A DNA stretch of 35,016 nt from Methanobacteriota archaeon (GCA_018659375.1 JABJMO010000021.1:1-35016); one strand, 5' to 3'; numbered from the stretch's first letter, positions 9,873 to 18,849 are shown. Notes: generated from the sequence alone by a model not told the origin. Made by a program: numbers and translations.

Positions 9873-10607
9873 ATGGGACGGCTTAGTGTGCCTATGGAAG
9901 ACATGAATCAAGGGTATAAGATTGGTAATACCTACATTAGTGATGAGTTCACTGTTCGCATCAGTTGGTTATTACCTGCAACAATTGCTCCATTAGCCAT
10001 GGTCATCCACTTACTAAATGGTAATTCCAGGGATTTTCCATTCTTTATTTCGGAAGCTGATTATCCGGGCGTTGAACGCTGGGTATTCACTATTGGTTTG
10101 GCGTTAAGTGGCTTATTCCAAATGATTTTTGCTTATCGGATGTGGCATAAAATGCGCAATATTGGACGACCAAAGCTATTGTTTGCCGCAATGATATCCG
10201 GACTTTTCACTGGGGCAAATCTATTTGTCATGTCATTTGCTGATATGTATGATCACATAGAATTACATGTACTAACCGCATCATTGGTATTTCAAGTTGG
10301 AATCTTATGGGCGATACTTGCCCATTTTGCGTTACCTAATGCCGACAAATCAGGACGTCGGTTGCGAGTTATTGGCATTCTAGTTTCATTCATCTCTTAC
10401 ATTGTCATGTCGCAGGCCATTGTAAGAGCAATTCGGGATTTAGATTCTTTTGGACTAGAAGATGACACCATGTTCACTCTTGATAGAATCCAGTATGCAG
10501 TTGATGTGGCAGCGTATGCAGAATACGCACTTTTTGTTGGATTGATAATTTGCCTATACTCTTTCGAGCGGGATTTGTTATCGTTTAATTCATCAAACGA
10601 GGAGTGA
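9873..10607 (+). CDS. Polytopic membrane protein, possibly Frag1/DRAM/Sfk1-like
   Basis: About 244 residues with roughly six predicted transmembrane helices and short loops. The segment FPFFISEADYPGVERWVFTIGL, just after the first helix, resembles the IS-(D/E)-x-G-x-x-P-x-x-x-x-F-x-x-G-L stretch of the Frag1/DRAM/Sfk1 (CWH43 N-terminal) family. That assignment is by eye and moderate. The start is uncertain: the longest frame begins at a TTG at 9849, but ATG codons at 9873, 9894 and 9903 are better. A TATA-like GATACGATAT at 9861-9870 would suit a leaderless start at 9894. The gene is divergent from cysS and its last 15 bases overlap the 3' end of the convergent glutamine amidotransferase gene. 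Confidence 0.7.
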   Translation: MGRLSVPMEDMNQGYKIGNTYISDEFTVRISWLLPATIAPLAMVIHLLNGNSRDFPFFISEADYPGVERWVFTIGLALSGLFQMIFAYRMWHKMRNIGRPKLLFAAMISGLFTGANLFVMSFADMYDHIELHVLTASLVFQVGILWAILAHFALPNADKSGRRLRVIGILVSFISYIVMSQAIVRAIRDLDSFGLEDDTMFTLDRIQYAVDVAAYAEYALFVGLIICLYSFERDLLSFNSSNEE

Positions 10608-11240
10608 GTCACTAACATTGATCAACGGTTTTGACATATCAAAAACCGCAGCTTCCTGCCTAGTCATATCGCCTGACTTTATTGCCTCAAAGATGATTCT
10701 TGAAGTTGCCTCTGGATGATACTGAACTGTTCTGATTGGCCGCGTGGGGTGAACACAAGCCGCAATTGGACAATGTTCTGCTGAGGCTATTACTTGAAGT
10801 TCTCCAGCATCAATAACATGGTCTTGATGAGTAAATACAGCATTTACCTGTTTACCATCGCGGTAGGTTACTGGTGATACGAAATGACTACCCTCTTTAG
10901 CCCGTATTACTTTACCGCCAAGTGCGGCAGCAATTATTTGGTGGCCAAAACAGATACCAATTATTGGAACTTCTGCCCTTCTTACCAATTCGGCAACTTC
11001 ATCCATCCATGGTTGCCAGTCACTGACATTACTCCTCGAGCCAGTAACCACAATAAAATCACATTCAACTGGTGCCTCTATTACTGTACCAAAGCCATAA
11101 TCGGTTCTTTGCTCGGTATGAGGAGCCCATAGAAATACCTCTGGATTGTCAAAATGTGAAACTATTTCCCTGACACCTTCTTTACCGAATGCTTTCCGTT
11201 CAGCCAATAGGTCGACAACTAATAGACGCATGTCAATCAT
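10593..11240 (-). CDS. Class I glutamine amidotransferase domain protein
   Basis: 215 residues consisting of one GATase1 fold. The nucleophile Cys97 lies in GICFGHQI, and the His175/Glu177 pair lies in QYHPEA, giving a complete triad. By family it should release ammonia from glutamine, or belong to the GMP synthase-like/gamma-glutamyl hydrolase group that stands alone without a synthetase domain. No synthetase partner is adjacent, so the acceptor is unknown. The start ATG overlaps the stop of the upstream FadF-like gene as ATGA, which implies translational coupling with that gene. An internal ATG at 11231 is a less likely start. The C-terminus overlaps the convergent membrane-protein gene by 15 bases. 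Confidence 0.85.
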   Translation of the reverse strand: MIDMRLLVVDLLAERKAFGKEGVREIVSHFDNPEVFLWAPHTEQRTDYGFGTVIEAPVECDFIVVTGSRSNVSDWQPWMDEVAELVRRAEVPIIGICFGHQIIAAALGGKVIRAKEGSHFVSPVTYRDGKQVNAVFTHQDHVIDAGELQVIASAEHCPIAACVHPTRPIRTVQYHPEATSRIIFEAIKSGDMTRQEAAVFDMSKPLINVSDSLLV

Positions 11241-13339
11241 GCTTCGACAGGTTCTACTGTATCGGTTTTCTTCGCTTCAATGGCCGCATCGTTGGCTTTT
11301 ATTTGTTCCCAAACAATCTCAGCAATGTCTTTGACTTCCATTTGTGAGCCTATCGCAGATAAGCCGTCGGTAACCATTGTCGAGCAGAATGGGCAGCCAA
11401 CTGCAACCGTATCTGCTCCAGTTTCTGCCAGTTCCTTAGAGCGAATTACGTTGACTCGGTCATAGCCTTCGTCAACATGTTCTTCCATCCACATCTGAGC
11501 GCCACCAGCACCACAACAGAATGAGGACTTGCCGCTTCTTTCAGTTTCAATATCAACGCCGCCAATCGCATTTCTTGGAGCATCTAACTCGCCACCAATA
11601 CGACCTAAGTAACAAGGGTCGTGATAGGTAACTGAACCATCATGCTTAGGTTCAGGCAACTTACCTTCAATTTGTAAATGATTAATTAATTGAGAGTGAT
11701 GCATAACTTCGATGTCTTGGCCACCATAGTCTTTGTACTCCTTGCCCAATGTGTGGAAACAGTGTGGACAAGATGCTACAATTTTCTTAACACCGATTTC
11801 TTCGAATGTTGCTAAATTTGTTTCTGCTAGCATTTGGAACAAATATTCGTTACCTGCTCTGCGAGCAGCATCCCCAGTACAACCTTCTTGCATACCTAAA
11901 ATACCAACATCTAAGCCGGCTTCTTTCATGATACTAATGGTATCTCTGGCTACCTTCTTGTTACGCTCATCAAAGGACGCAGCACATCCTGCAAAGTAGA
12001 TATATTCTGCAGGCTCTGCAACTTTCACATCAAGATCTGCAGCCCAATCGCCTCGCTCATGCGATGGAAGGCCGTATGGATTAGAATCGGATTCGAGGTT
12101 TTCTATTGTTGCCATTAGTGGCATGATAGTTGCTTCGACTTTTTCATCAAACTCCATTCGCTCCATCATCAAGTGCCGTCGTGCGTCAGTCAATTTTGGT
12201 ACGTGATCAATGTAAATTGGACAGGCTTCTACACAAGCATGACAAGTAGTACAAGCCCAAATTGCATCTTCACCAAAACGTGCGATAATATCTTCTTCTG
12301 GAGTTTCTTTGGCCATCAATGTAGTGTAATTATCGTTAGCATAATTACGGACATCGTGGATTATTTCCATTGGATTAAGTGCCTTTCCAGAAGCATGAGC
12401 AGGACACACATCCTGACAACGAGCACATGACGTACAAGCCCATCCATCGATTAGATTACGCCAAGTTAAATCAGTGTAATTTGCTGTTCCAAAAGACTCA
12501 AGATCCAATTCTTCCAAAAGAACAGCCTTACCCTCGTCGTTAGTCTGTAATGGTTCCATTGTCGCCATAGGGCGCATGTCGTGGAAAAATACATTGGGAA
12601 AAGCCATAACTAAGTGCATGTGCTTTGAAAGTGGAATCAAGAACAAGAATGTCGCAATAGCCAACATGTGTGCCCAGTATGAGCCGACTACCAAACCTGT
12701 TGATGGATTAAATGTATCAGCGACCCATGCGCCGATTGGCTCGTAGGTCGAAGAAACTCCTGCCTCACCGGCTTCAACGAAAAATGAAGTTACGGTTATT
12801 GTCATGATGAGTAGTAGAATTGCATTACCTTCAAGTTGCGATTTGCCCTTGAGTTTTTCAGGAGTAAATACTACTCTTCGAGTTAATGCCGCCATGCAGC
12901 CAATTAACGCAATTGTATAACCGGTTTCAACCATTAAGTTCCACGGGCCGCGTAATAATTCAGGCAGTACATTATGGGAAAACCAATTTGCTGTAGCGAG
13001 GTCTAACATATCAGAGGAAAGCATTAGGAAGCCCCAGAACATCAAGACGTGAATACCACCAGCAACCTTGTCTTCCAGTACCTTTTTTTGACCTAGCCAG
13101 CCAGTAGCGACTTCTTTGATTCTAGCAGGCCAATTATCAAACCGATTGTCCGGTTTTCCAATCATGACAAGCCTAGTTGCCTTGGTGACTTGATAGCCAA
13201 AAAAGGTGATTGAAACTAAACCAATAACTCCGAGAATAGCCCAACCTGGAATTGGTCCATAATTCATCGAGAGTGGGTGTTCCATAGTGTCGACTATCCT
13301 GTAATAACTATCGGATAATGGGACATCTATTGAAGTCAC
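11237..13339 (-). CDS. fadF: FadF-like ETF:(methyl)menaquinone oxidoreductase, membrane Fe-S protein
   Basis: 700 residues, close to Bacillus FadF. The N-terminal half has five membrane helices (about 30-52, 95-117, 135-153, 172-190, 220-240) in a NarI-like arrangement, with His97, His224, His240 and His242 as candidate haem ligands. Two 4Fe-4S motifs follow: Cys302/305/308/312 and Cys363/366/369/373. Then come two CCG (HdrD-type) domains. The first reads AGCAAS, EGCTGDAARR and SCPHC, with CT instead of CC as I recall for FadF. The second reads HDPCYLG, FCCGAGG and GCPFC. Family knowledge: it passes electrons from acyl-CoA dehydrogenases via electron-transfer flavoprotein to quinone during beta-oxidation. 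A GTG start at 13339 is used, with an AT-rich element about 20-25 bases upstream. The downstream glutamine amidotransferase overlaps by four bases. Confidence 0.9.
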   Translation of the reverse strand: MTSIDVPLSDSYYRIVDTMEHPLSMNYGPIPGWAILGVIGLVSITFFGYQVTKATRLVMIGKPDNRFDNWPARIKEVATGWLGQKKVLEDKVAGGIHVLMFWGFLMLSSDMLDLATANWFSHNVLPELLRGPWNLMVETGYTIALIGCMAALTRRVVFTPEKLKGKSQLEGNAILLLIMTITVTSFFVEAGEAGVSSTYEPIGAWVADTFNPSTGLVVGSYWAHMLAIATFLFLIPLSKHMHLVMAFPNVFFHDMRPMATMEPLQTNDEGKAVLLEELDLESFGTANYTDLTWRNLIDGWACTSCARCQDVCPAHASGKALNPMEIIHDVRNYANDNYTTLMAKETPEEDIIARFGEDAIWACTTCHACVEACPIYIDHVPKLTDARRHLMMERMEFDEKVEATIMPLMATIENLESDSNPYGLPSHERGDWAADLDVKVAEPAEYIYFAGCAASFDERNKKVARDTISIMKEAGLDVGILGMQEGCTGDAARRAGNEYLFQMLAETNLATFEEIGVKKIVASCPHCFHTLGKEYKDYGGQDIEVMHHSQLINHLQIEGKLPEPKHDGSVTYHDPCYLGRIGGELDAPRNAIGGVDIETERSGKSSFCCGAGGAQMWMEEHVDEGYDRVNVIRSKELAETGADTVAVGCPFCSTMVTDGLSAIGSQMEVKDIAEIVWEQIKANDAAIEAKKTDTVEPVEA

Positions 13340-13395
13340 CGTCTACAATCATGCATAAAACAATAACATAAGCAATATCTACAGGGATTCAAGAA

Positions 13396-13401
13396 GAGGT
13401 G
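13396..13401 (+). promoter_or_regulatory. Shine-Dalgarno site fixing the mevalonate kinase start
   Basis: GAGGTG lies six bases upstream of the ATG at 13408. The open frame could begin nine bases earlier at a GTG (13399), but that codon is inside this site. The site therefore favours the ATG, which also gives the normal family N-terminus. Confidence 0.6.
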
Positions 13402-13407
13402 TTTCTA

Positions 13408-14571
13408 ATGGAATGTGTCACCGCCAGCGCGCCAGGAAAATGTATCCTATTTGGTGAACACGCAGTAGTCTACGGGCATCCTGCAGTTGCGGTAGCTATC
13501 GACCAACGCATATCTGTCAAGATTCAGCCGTCGCCAAATAATCTCTGGTTACTTGATGGCAGCAGCCTAAACATGAATAGAAACCCACACATCAAGGGCC
13601 TGATAGAAAAGTTATGGCCTGAACAATTTGGCGCACCACCATTATCAATTCATATCGAGGGCAACATTCCAAGAGCATCTGGCTTGGGCTCATCCGCCGC
13701 ATTATCGGTGGCCACCGCTGCTGCACTGCGTACAGCAAGAGGCCGCTGGGTCAGCAAAACTGATGGAACTCAACAACAACACTGGTTGGAGGGTTTTGGG
13801 TCAACGATTACCAACTCTGAACCATATGACAACTCACTCGGGTTTTTTGCCCAAGAATCGCCAGCAGAAAGGTATCACATTACCGGTAAAAGTTCAGTTG
13901 ATTACGATGAGTGCGCTATCTTAGCACACGGTGTTGAAGCTGCAGCACAACAGGGTAGAGCCTCACCGATGGATTCTTCAACCTGTTCTCATGGTGGAAT
14001 GATAATAATTTCAGATGTGATTGAACAAGGTGTTGATTACCTCTATCAGCGTACTCTAGCAATGGCAGATGCGACTAGACATTGGCATATTCATAAAATG
14101 ACACCACCTAGTAACGCTGAGGATATGTTCCTGGTTATTGGCAACACTGGCATTTATGCTCCGACAGGAAAACAAGTTGCTAACGTTGCCGACATGTTAC
14201 TGCAAGACCCGTCACGTATGAAAGAAATCGACACCATTGGACAAATTGCTAGAAGAGGCATAGAAGCCTTGAAAGAAGGAGATTTTGACAGAGTCGGGCG
14301 AACGATGACTGAGAATCAACTGATGTTAAGCAGCATCGGCGTATCTAGCCCTGAATTAGACAACTTGATCAAAGCAGCCTCACCCAGTTCATTGGGAGCA
14401 AAATTGACTGGTGCAGGGGGCGGCGGTTGTATGGTCGCATTGACCAAAAAACCCAAAGAAACTAGCGATGCGATTGAACTTGCAGGAGGTAGAACATTGA
14501 TTTCTCGTTTGGGAAGTTCCGGTTTATCAATCGATGACTCTCAAAACGCTCCACTTTGGACAAAAGCGTGA
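13408..14571 (+). CDS. mvk: Mevalonate kinase
   Basis: GHMP-family kinase of 387 residues that phosphorylates mevalonate in the archaeal isoprenoid-lipid pathway. The N-terminus SAPGKCILFGEHAVVYG is diagnostic. The ATP-binding motif PRASGLGSSAA is at 88-98, the catalytic-base segment RASPMDSSTCSHGG gives Asp189, and the C-terminal motif is LTGAGGGGC. The spacing between the ATP motif and Asp189 is about 95 residues. I remember 50-60 in the Methanocaldococcus and animal enzymes, so there is an apparent insertion of roughly 40 residues around 112-165, rich in Trp, Gln and Ser. ATG at 13408 is chosen because of the upstream Shine-Dalgarno. TBP follows 69 bases downstream under its own promoter. 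Confidence 0.93.
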   Translation: MECVTASAPGKCILFGEHAVVYGHPAVAVAIDQRISVKIQPSPNNLWLLDGSSLNMNRNPHIKGLIEKLWPEQFGAPPLSIHIEGNIPRASGLGSSAALSVATAAALRTARGRWVSKTDGTQQQHWLEGFGSTITNSEPYDNSLGFFAQESPAERYHITGKSSVDYDECAILAHGVEAAAQQGRASPMDSSTCSHGGMIIISDVIEQGVDYLYQRTLAMADATRHWHIHKMTPPSNAEDMFLVIGNTGIYAPTGKQVANVADMLLQDPSRMKEIDTIGQIARRGIEALKEGDFDRVGRTMTENQLMLSSIGVSSPELDNLIKAASPSSLGAKLTGAGGGGCMVALTKKPKETSDAIELAGGRTLISRLGSSGLSIDDSQNAPLWTKA

Positions 14572-14603
14572 CGCTGCAGGACTCTAAACGCCCAAAGAGA
14601 AAA

Positions 14604-14618
14604 GCGGCTATTTATATA
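14604..14618 (+). promoter_or_regulatory. BRE/TATA promoter of the TBP gene
   Basis: A TTTATATA box occupies 14611-14618, with a purine-rich BRE-like stretch just before it. The box is centred about 26 bases upstream of the ATG at 14641, the standard archaeal TATA-to-initiation distance. This predicts a leaderless transcript starting at or next to the A of the start codon. No Shine-Dalgarno is visible. Confidence 0.65.
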
Positions 14619-14640
14619 CCACTTATAAGTCGCTTTGGGT

Positions 14641-15255
14641 ATGACAACTGATGAAGAACGTCTAACAGTAGTAAATGTAGTAGCTAGCACAAGGGTCGCT
14701 GAAGAACTTGATCTTCCTGACATCGCAATTCAATTGAACTGTGAATATGAACCAGAACAATTCCCTGGTGTGGTTTATCGTGTAACAGACCCTAAACTTG
14801 CAATACTAATGTTCCGCTCAGGCCGTGCAGTTTGTACTGGTGGTAAAAATGAAGATAATATCCATACTGGTATTGAAAGAATGATCGACGACCTTAGAGG
14901 TGCTGGTATCTCTACATGGGATGTCAAAGATGTTGAGATTGAAGTTCAAAATATGGTAGCAACATATGCTCTACATTATCCTGAAGATTACGACGGCAAT
15001 GACAAGTTCATTGGCGAACCTCAAGCAGGAGTACCAAGAAAGTTGAATCTAAACAACTTAACATTCCACTTGCCGTTCGACAAAGTTGAATATGAGCCAG
15101 AACAATTCCCAGGTCTAATCTACCGACTTGACTATCCAAAGGTTGTATGCTTGATTTTCGGTAGCGGAAAAATGGTAATTACCGGCGCACGCCACAAAGA
15201 TGAGATTCTGGAAGCTGTAGAAATCATCAAAGACGAATTAGCCGACTTGCTGTGA
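14641..15255 (+). CDS. tbp: TATA-box-binding protein (TBP)
   Basis: General transcription factor that binds promoter TATA boxes and recruits TFB and RNA polymerase. The 204 residues hold the two imperfect direct repeats of the saddle fold. Repeat one contains EYEPEQFPGVVYR and FRSGRAVCTGGK; repeat two contains EYEPEQFPGLIYR and FGSGKMVITGAR. It is somewhat longer than typical archaeal TBPs (about 180-190), with extra residues at the N-terminus and in the inter-repeat linker (about 110-130). The frame can be extended six bases to a TTG, but the ATG at 14641 is preferred from promoter spacing. A strong consensus TATA box in its own promoter makes autoregulation conceivable, though nothing here proves it. 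Confidence 0.97.
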   Translation: MTTDEERLTVVNVVASTRVAEELDLPDIAIQLNCEYEPEQFPGVVYRVTDPKLAILMFRSGRAVCTGGKNEDNIHTGIERMIDDLRGAGISTWDVKDVEIEVQNMVATYALHYPEDYDGNDKFIGEPQAGVPRKLNLNNLTFHLPFDKVEYEPEQFPGLIYRLDYPKVVCLIFGSGKMVITGARHKDEILEAVEIIKDELADLL

Positions 15256-15265
15256 AACAACTGAA

Positions 15266-15287
15266 TCTCCCGCCCTTCGGCAGGAGA
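15266..15287 (+). terminator. Hairpin downstream of TBP, possible transcription end
   Basis: An inverted repeat with a nine-position stem (one C-A mismatch) and a CTTC loop begins 10 bases after the TBP stop. It is GC-rich and the only obvious strong hairpin between genes in the window. No T-run follows closely, so a terminator or 3'-end stabiliser is only a possibility. Confidence 0.35.
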
Positions 15288-15321
15288 AGCGTTCATTTCC
15301 TATGTGCAGCGTGGTTTACCT

Positions 15322-18300
15322 ATGCGGGGCTCAAATGGCCAAGGTTTCAAAGCAGCCGCATTGGTTCTAATAATGCTTATTTCAACCACCTTAACCTATC
15401 AAGCCCCAAATGAAACTCTTGACTTAGACTACGAAATTTCCCAGTCTAGTAAGTCAACAAATAGTGCTATTGATGTACCTGTATGGCGTGTTGGTGATAG
15501 GTGGAAATATGCCGGGACTTTTGACCCAACACAACTAGTTGTTGACTCAGGGGTATCGGCAACTGTCGGGGAAATCTATGGCGATTCAATTACCGAGGTA
15601 TTATCGATTACTGAAGAAAATGTTGCCGGCATACCAACCTTAGTTTACACTGTAAGAACCTCTGCCAATTTCGACAAATCTGGAGTTTCTCTTGATGCAT
15701 ATACTGGTACTGCTGAAATTGTATTTACTCAAACTGAGGTGCTGCGAGTTAGTGATTTAGCATCATTACGCAACGATTTAGATCTATTTATTGAATTCAC
15801 TCCAAGTGGAATTAGTTTCCTAAAACAAACAGTTGGGGACATCACAATCTCCAGCACATATTCCCCACCAAGTGAGAACTATGACTTTCCTCTTCGGTCT
15901 GGAGAACGATGGACTACTACAGTGACTTCTGGCTCACAATGGTCTGGATCTAGTGATTATATCACGCCATTCCCACCGCCATCTTCCGACACTAATAGCA
16001 CCACATATGAGGTGACTACTGTAGGCAAACCAATCAATCAATATGGCCAGACAATCAATTATGGCGGCTGTGACGATTCTTATGAAATCACATCATTCAA
16101 TTCTGCTGGCGATGAAGAAGGATACTCTTGGTATTGTCCTGCAGCCCGAAATTTTGCTTGGAAGCATTCTGATGATGATGTTGGTTTGACGATTGATTTT
16201 AGATTAAAGGAGTATATTCCGAAAGATTCCTCTGGAGTTAACATCTACAATAACCCCGGAGTAAGGGATGATTGTTTGCAAATCTCAACAGTAAACGACG
16301 TAACTGCTTTGGACACGACTATTGATTTGTGGGTCAATGCCACTTCTGCCAGTGGCTGCCTGTCTAATTCTGCTGGTGTTGCCTTAGAAATCCGTAATGA
16401 AGCGACTGGAGAGGTTCAGGCACTAACTACTGCCGCTAACGGTAGCGCTTGGACGACTATGGACATCGGTAATGCCCAAGACGGGTCGACCACTTCAATT
16501 GACTGGGCAAGTCACGGTTTGGTGGCTAGAACAACTGATGGAAGCAACTTAGTGGGCACCAAAACCATAACTCTTGATGACAACCTTGTGGTGCTAGATT
16601 TATTCGCCGATGCTGAACGTGCAGTGATTACTAGAAGTAGGGATGGCGTTGAAAAGGAACTCAATACCTTATCGGGCTATAACGTCTTACCAGGGGATCA
16701 ATTAATTATCGAGGTCGCAATTCAAAATAATGGCATATCGGCTAGTATACCGACCGATTTGAGAATTTATCCAGCATCGGGTAATGATTTCAACCTGCCA
16801 GTCCCTTCACTTTCGACTTATGAGATTTACAAAACTAACTTCACCTGGAGTGTACCTGAAAATCAGCCCGTTGGACAAGTACCAATCGCTTGGGAATCGG
16901 ACCCCGATGAAATTAATTCTGCTGATGCCAACCCCGACAATGATTATGCGATAATTAGCTTATTTGTGGGCCGTCTCCCAACACCGGTATTAAACAGTAA
17001 AGACTCCTTGACCTTACAAGAAGTGTTCATCAATGCTAGCGGTAGTTATGACGATGATGGTGGCAGTGTATCATGTATCTTTGAGATTCCTTATGATGAT
17101 GGTTCGCGTTCATGGGCTTACATGAAGGTAATATCCCAAAGTTGCCAAACCAATTGGACTTGGACTGATGATGGTAACTATCCAATCTCTGTTACTGTGG
17201 TTGATGAAGAACGTGATGAGGTAGAGGGATTTCTGTATGCCAACATCAGTAATCGTGCTCCAAAATTGGAAATTAGAAGCATGAGAAATGAGGCAAGGGT
17301 CGAACACCCAATCACCCTATACGCATTTTCTAATGATTCAGATTCCGAAGACCCTTTTCCTGGAGTTGTGGATGTATTTTGGCCAGATGCTCTGTGCATG
17401 GAAGGATATTACACCAAAACTTGTACCACAACTGCTACTACTGAAGGATATCATTCATTCAAAGCAGTTGGTGTTGATGATGACAGTGCACAAACAGAAG
17501 CTACCATTGACATTCTATTCACTAACATTGCGCCTTATAGTACGATAATCAATCTATATGACCAAGTAGGTATAATCGACTCTGATGAACAACAGATATG
17601 GCAATTAGATGAAGATCAACTAGTCACAATCAAGGGTCAAGCAGAGGATTCTGTGGATGATATCGATCAATTGTCTCATACTTGGTGGCCTGATGACCAA
17701 CAGAGTTCATTGATTTATTTCCTAACCGGTAGAGTCACTCAATTTGATATGAGTTGGACCACCGCCGGCCTTCACACAATTCGCTTGGATGTGACTGATG
17801 ATGATGGTGCTAAAAGCACCACTAATGAACGCTGGGTCAACATTAGAAATGTACCACCGGTAGTTCAACCATTGAATAGTATACTACCAATTGCTGAGGG
17901 ACAATCAATTACCATAACTGGCAACTCTACTGACACACCAAGTGACATCCCATCGTTGGTAAAGTGCTGGGATATTGACCCTGGTATTGACAGTGATGGA
18001 ATTGGCGGTGCAAGTGATGATTGTGACATTATTGGTGATGAGTTAAATTATGCTTGGAATAGAAGTGGGTCTCACACAGTGGTATACCATGTGACCGATG
18101 ACAACAGCGCAACAACTAGCGAAGTTGTAGTTGTTGAAGTGGTTAATATCCCACCGATTGTCAGAGTGAAAAGTGTGAACTGTCGTGCCTATGACGAGTG
18201 TGTTTTGGATGCTAGAACTACTATCGATTCACTCAATGACATAGCCGACTTAAATTACGTTTGGGATTTAGATATCTCGTTTGATAGTAACGGAGATGGC

Positions 18301-18849
18301 GTCAAAGATAACGATGCAGACCTAACTGGGGCTAGAGTTGAACATATGTTCAAGAAAGAAGGCAAAGTTAGCGTAAAAGCCATTGCCTGGGATGAAAATC
18401 CAGAGAAACCTGGTTCAGCAATATTAATCATTAATGTTGGGACTGCAGATCGGAATATTGTCCAAGAAGCCGGGGCTCTGCTAGCTGGTGAGGAAGCCAG
18501 CCCAGTAGCCCAAGTTGGTTTGGTGCTAATCCTGATTCTGTTGTTGGTTCTCGTGGCAAGACGTCGTGAAAATTCTTCAAAGGCTAAAAACTGGCAGCGA
18601 GATGAATTAGATGATGCATTTGATAATGAGAGTAATTTAGAAACTATAACTCGAAAACCAGCCTCTCCTCCTCCTGGCTTTGTCTTCGAGCAGGCATTGC
18701 AAGTCCCTCCTAGTTCGGTTGACAATGGAAATATCTCCATCGATGATTTGCTTGAAGGGCCAAAATTACCAGAAGCAGGGCTCCCTGATGGCTGGTCAAT
18801 GGAACAGTGGAATTATTACGGCCACGAATGGTTAAATTCTCAAAAATAG
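15322..18849 (+). CDS. Giant membrane-anchored surface protein with CARDB/PKD-like repeats, paralogue A
   Basis: 1,175 residues from the ATG at 15322; the frame can extend to a GTG at 15304, but the ATG gives a normal signal peptide. Order: signal peptide (to about 25); an N-terminal domain starting VPVWRVGDRWKY with conserved Cys in GCDDSY and SWYCP; a CARDB-like domain (around VLPGDQLIIEVAIQNNG); several PKD-like repeats; one transmembrane helix (about 1062-1082); and a basic then acidic cytoplasmic tail ending with LPDGWSMEQWNYYGHEWL. Some PKD repeats carry Asp-rich inserts and Cys pairs. Domain order and Cys positions match the next gene, so the two are tandem duplicates. Function is unknown; an adhesive or structural surface role is inference from PKD content. 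No catalytic motif is visible. Confidence 0.85.
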   Translation: MRGSNGQGFKAAALVLIMLISTTLTYQAPNETLDLDYEISQSSKSTNSAIDVPVWRVGDRWKYAGTFDPTQLVVDSGVSATVGEIYGDSITEVLSITEENVAGIPTLVYTVRTSANFDKSGVSLDAYTGTAEIVFTQTEVLRVSDLASLRNDLDLFIEFTPSGISFLKQTVGDITISSTYSPPSENYDFPLRSGERWTTTVTSGSQWSGSSDYITPFPPPSSDTNSTTYEVTTVGKPINQYGQTINYGGCDDSYEITSFNSAGDEEGYSWYCPAARNFAWKHSDDDVGLTIDFRLKEYIPKDSSGVNIYNNPGVRDDCLQISTVNDVTALDTTIDLWVNATSASGCLSNSAGVALEIRNEATGEVQALTTAANGSAWTTMDIGNAQDGSTTSIDWASHGLVARTTDGSNLVGTKTITLDDNLVVLDLFADAERAVITRSRDGVEKELNTLSGYNVLPGDQLIIEVAIQNNGISASIPTDLRIYPASGNDFNLPVPSLSTYEIYKTNFTWSVPENQPVGQVPIAWESDPDEINSADANPDNDYAIISLFVGRLPTPVLNSKDSLTLQEVFINASGSYDDDGGSVSCIFEIPYDDGSRSWAYMKVISQSCQTNWTWTDDGNYPISVTVVDEERDEVEGFLYANISNRAPKLEIRSMRNEARVEHPITLYAFSNDSDSEDPFPGVVDVFWPDALCMEGYYTKTCTTTATTEGYHSFKAVGVDDDSAQTEATIDILFTNIAPYSTIINLYDQVGIIDSDEQQIWQLDEDQLVTIKGQAEDSVDDIDQLSHTWWPDDQQSSLIYFLTGRVTQFDMSWTTAGLHTIRLDVTDDDGAKSTTNERWVNIRNVPPVVQPLNSILPIAEGQSITITGNSTDTPSDIPSLVKCWDIDPGIDSDGIGGASDDCDIIGDELNYAWNRSGSHTVVYHVTDDNSATTSEVVVVEVVNIPPIVRVKSVNCRAYDECVLDARTTIDSLNDIADLNYVWDLDISFDSNGDGVKDNDADLTGARVEHMFKKEGKVSVKAIAWDENPEKPGSAILIINVGTADRNIVQEAGALLAGEEASPVAQVGLVLILILLLVLVARRRENSSKAKNWQRDELDDAFDNESNLETITRKPASPPPGFVFEQALQVPPSSVDNGNISIDDLLEGPKLPEAGLPDGWSMEQWNYYGHEWLNSQK

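Noticed and set aside
9818-9904. 29-residue N-terminal extension of cysteinyl-tRNA synthetase
   Set aside because: Not family-like and it overlaps the divergent gene; the internal ATG gives the normal N-terminus.
10884-11132. Possible genes antisense to long coding regions (here and similarly at 3535-3864, 21330-21767, 31376-31726)
   Set aside because: Each lies wholly inside a gene with clear homology-type motifs on the other strand, has no recognisable domain and no convincing start signal.
14635-14640. TTG start two codons before the TBP ATG
   Set aside because: TATA spacing points to initiation at the ATG, and a leaderless transcript would not include the TTG.
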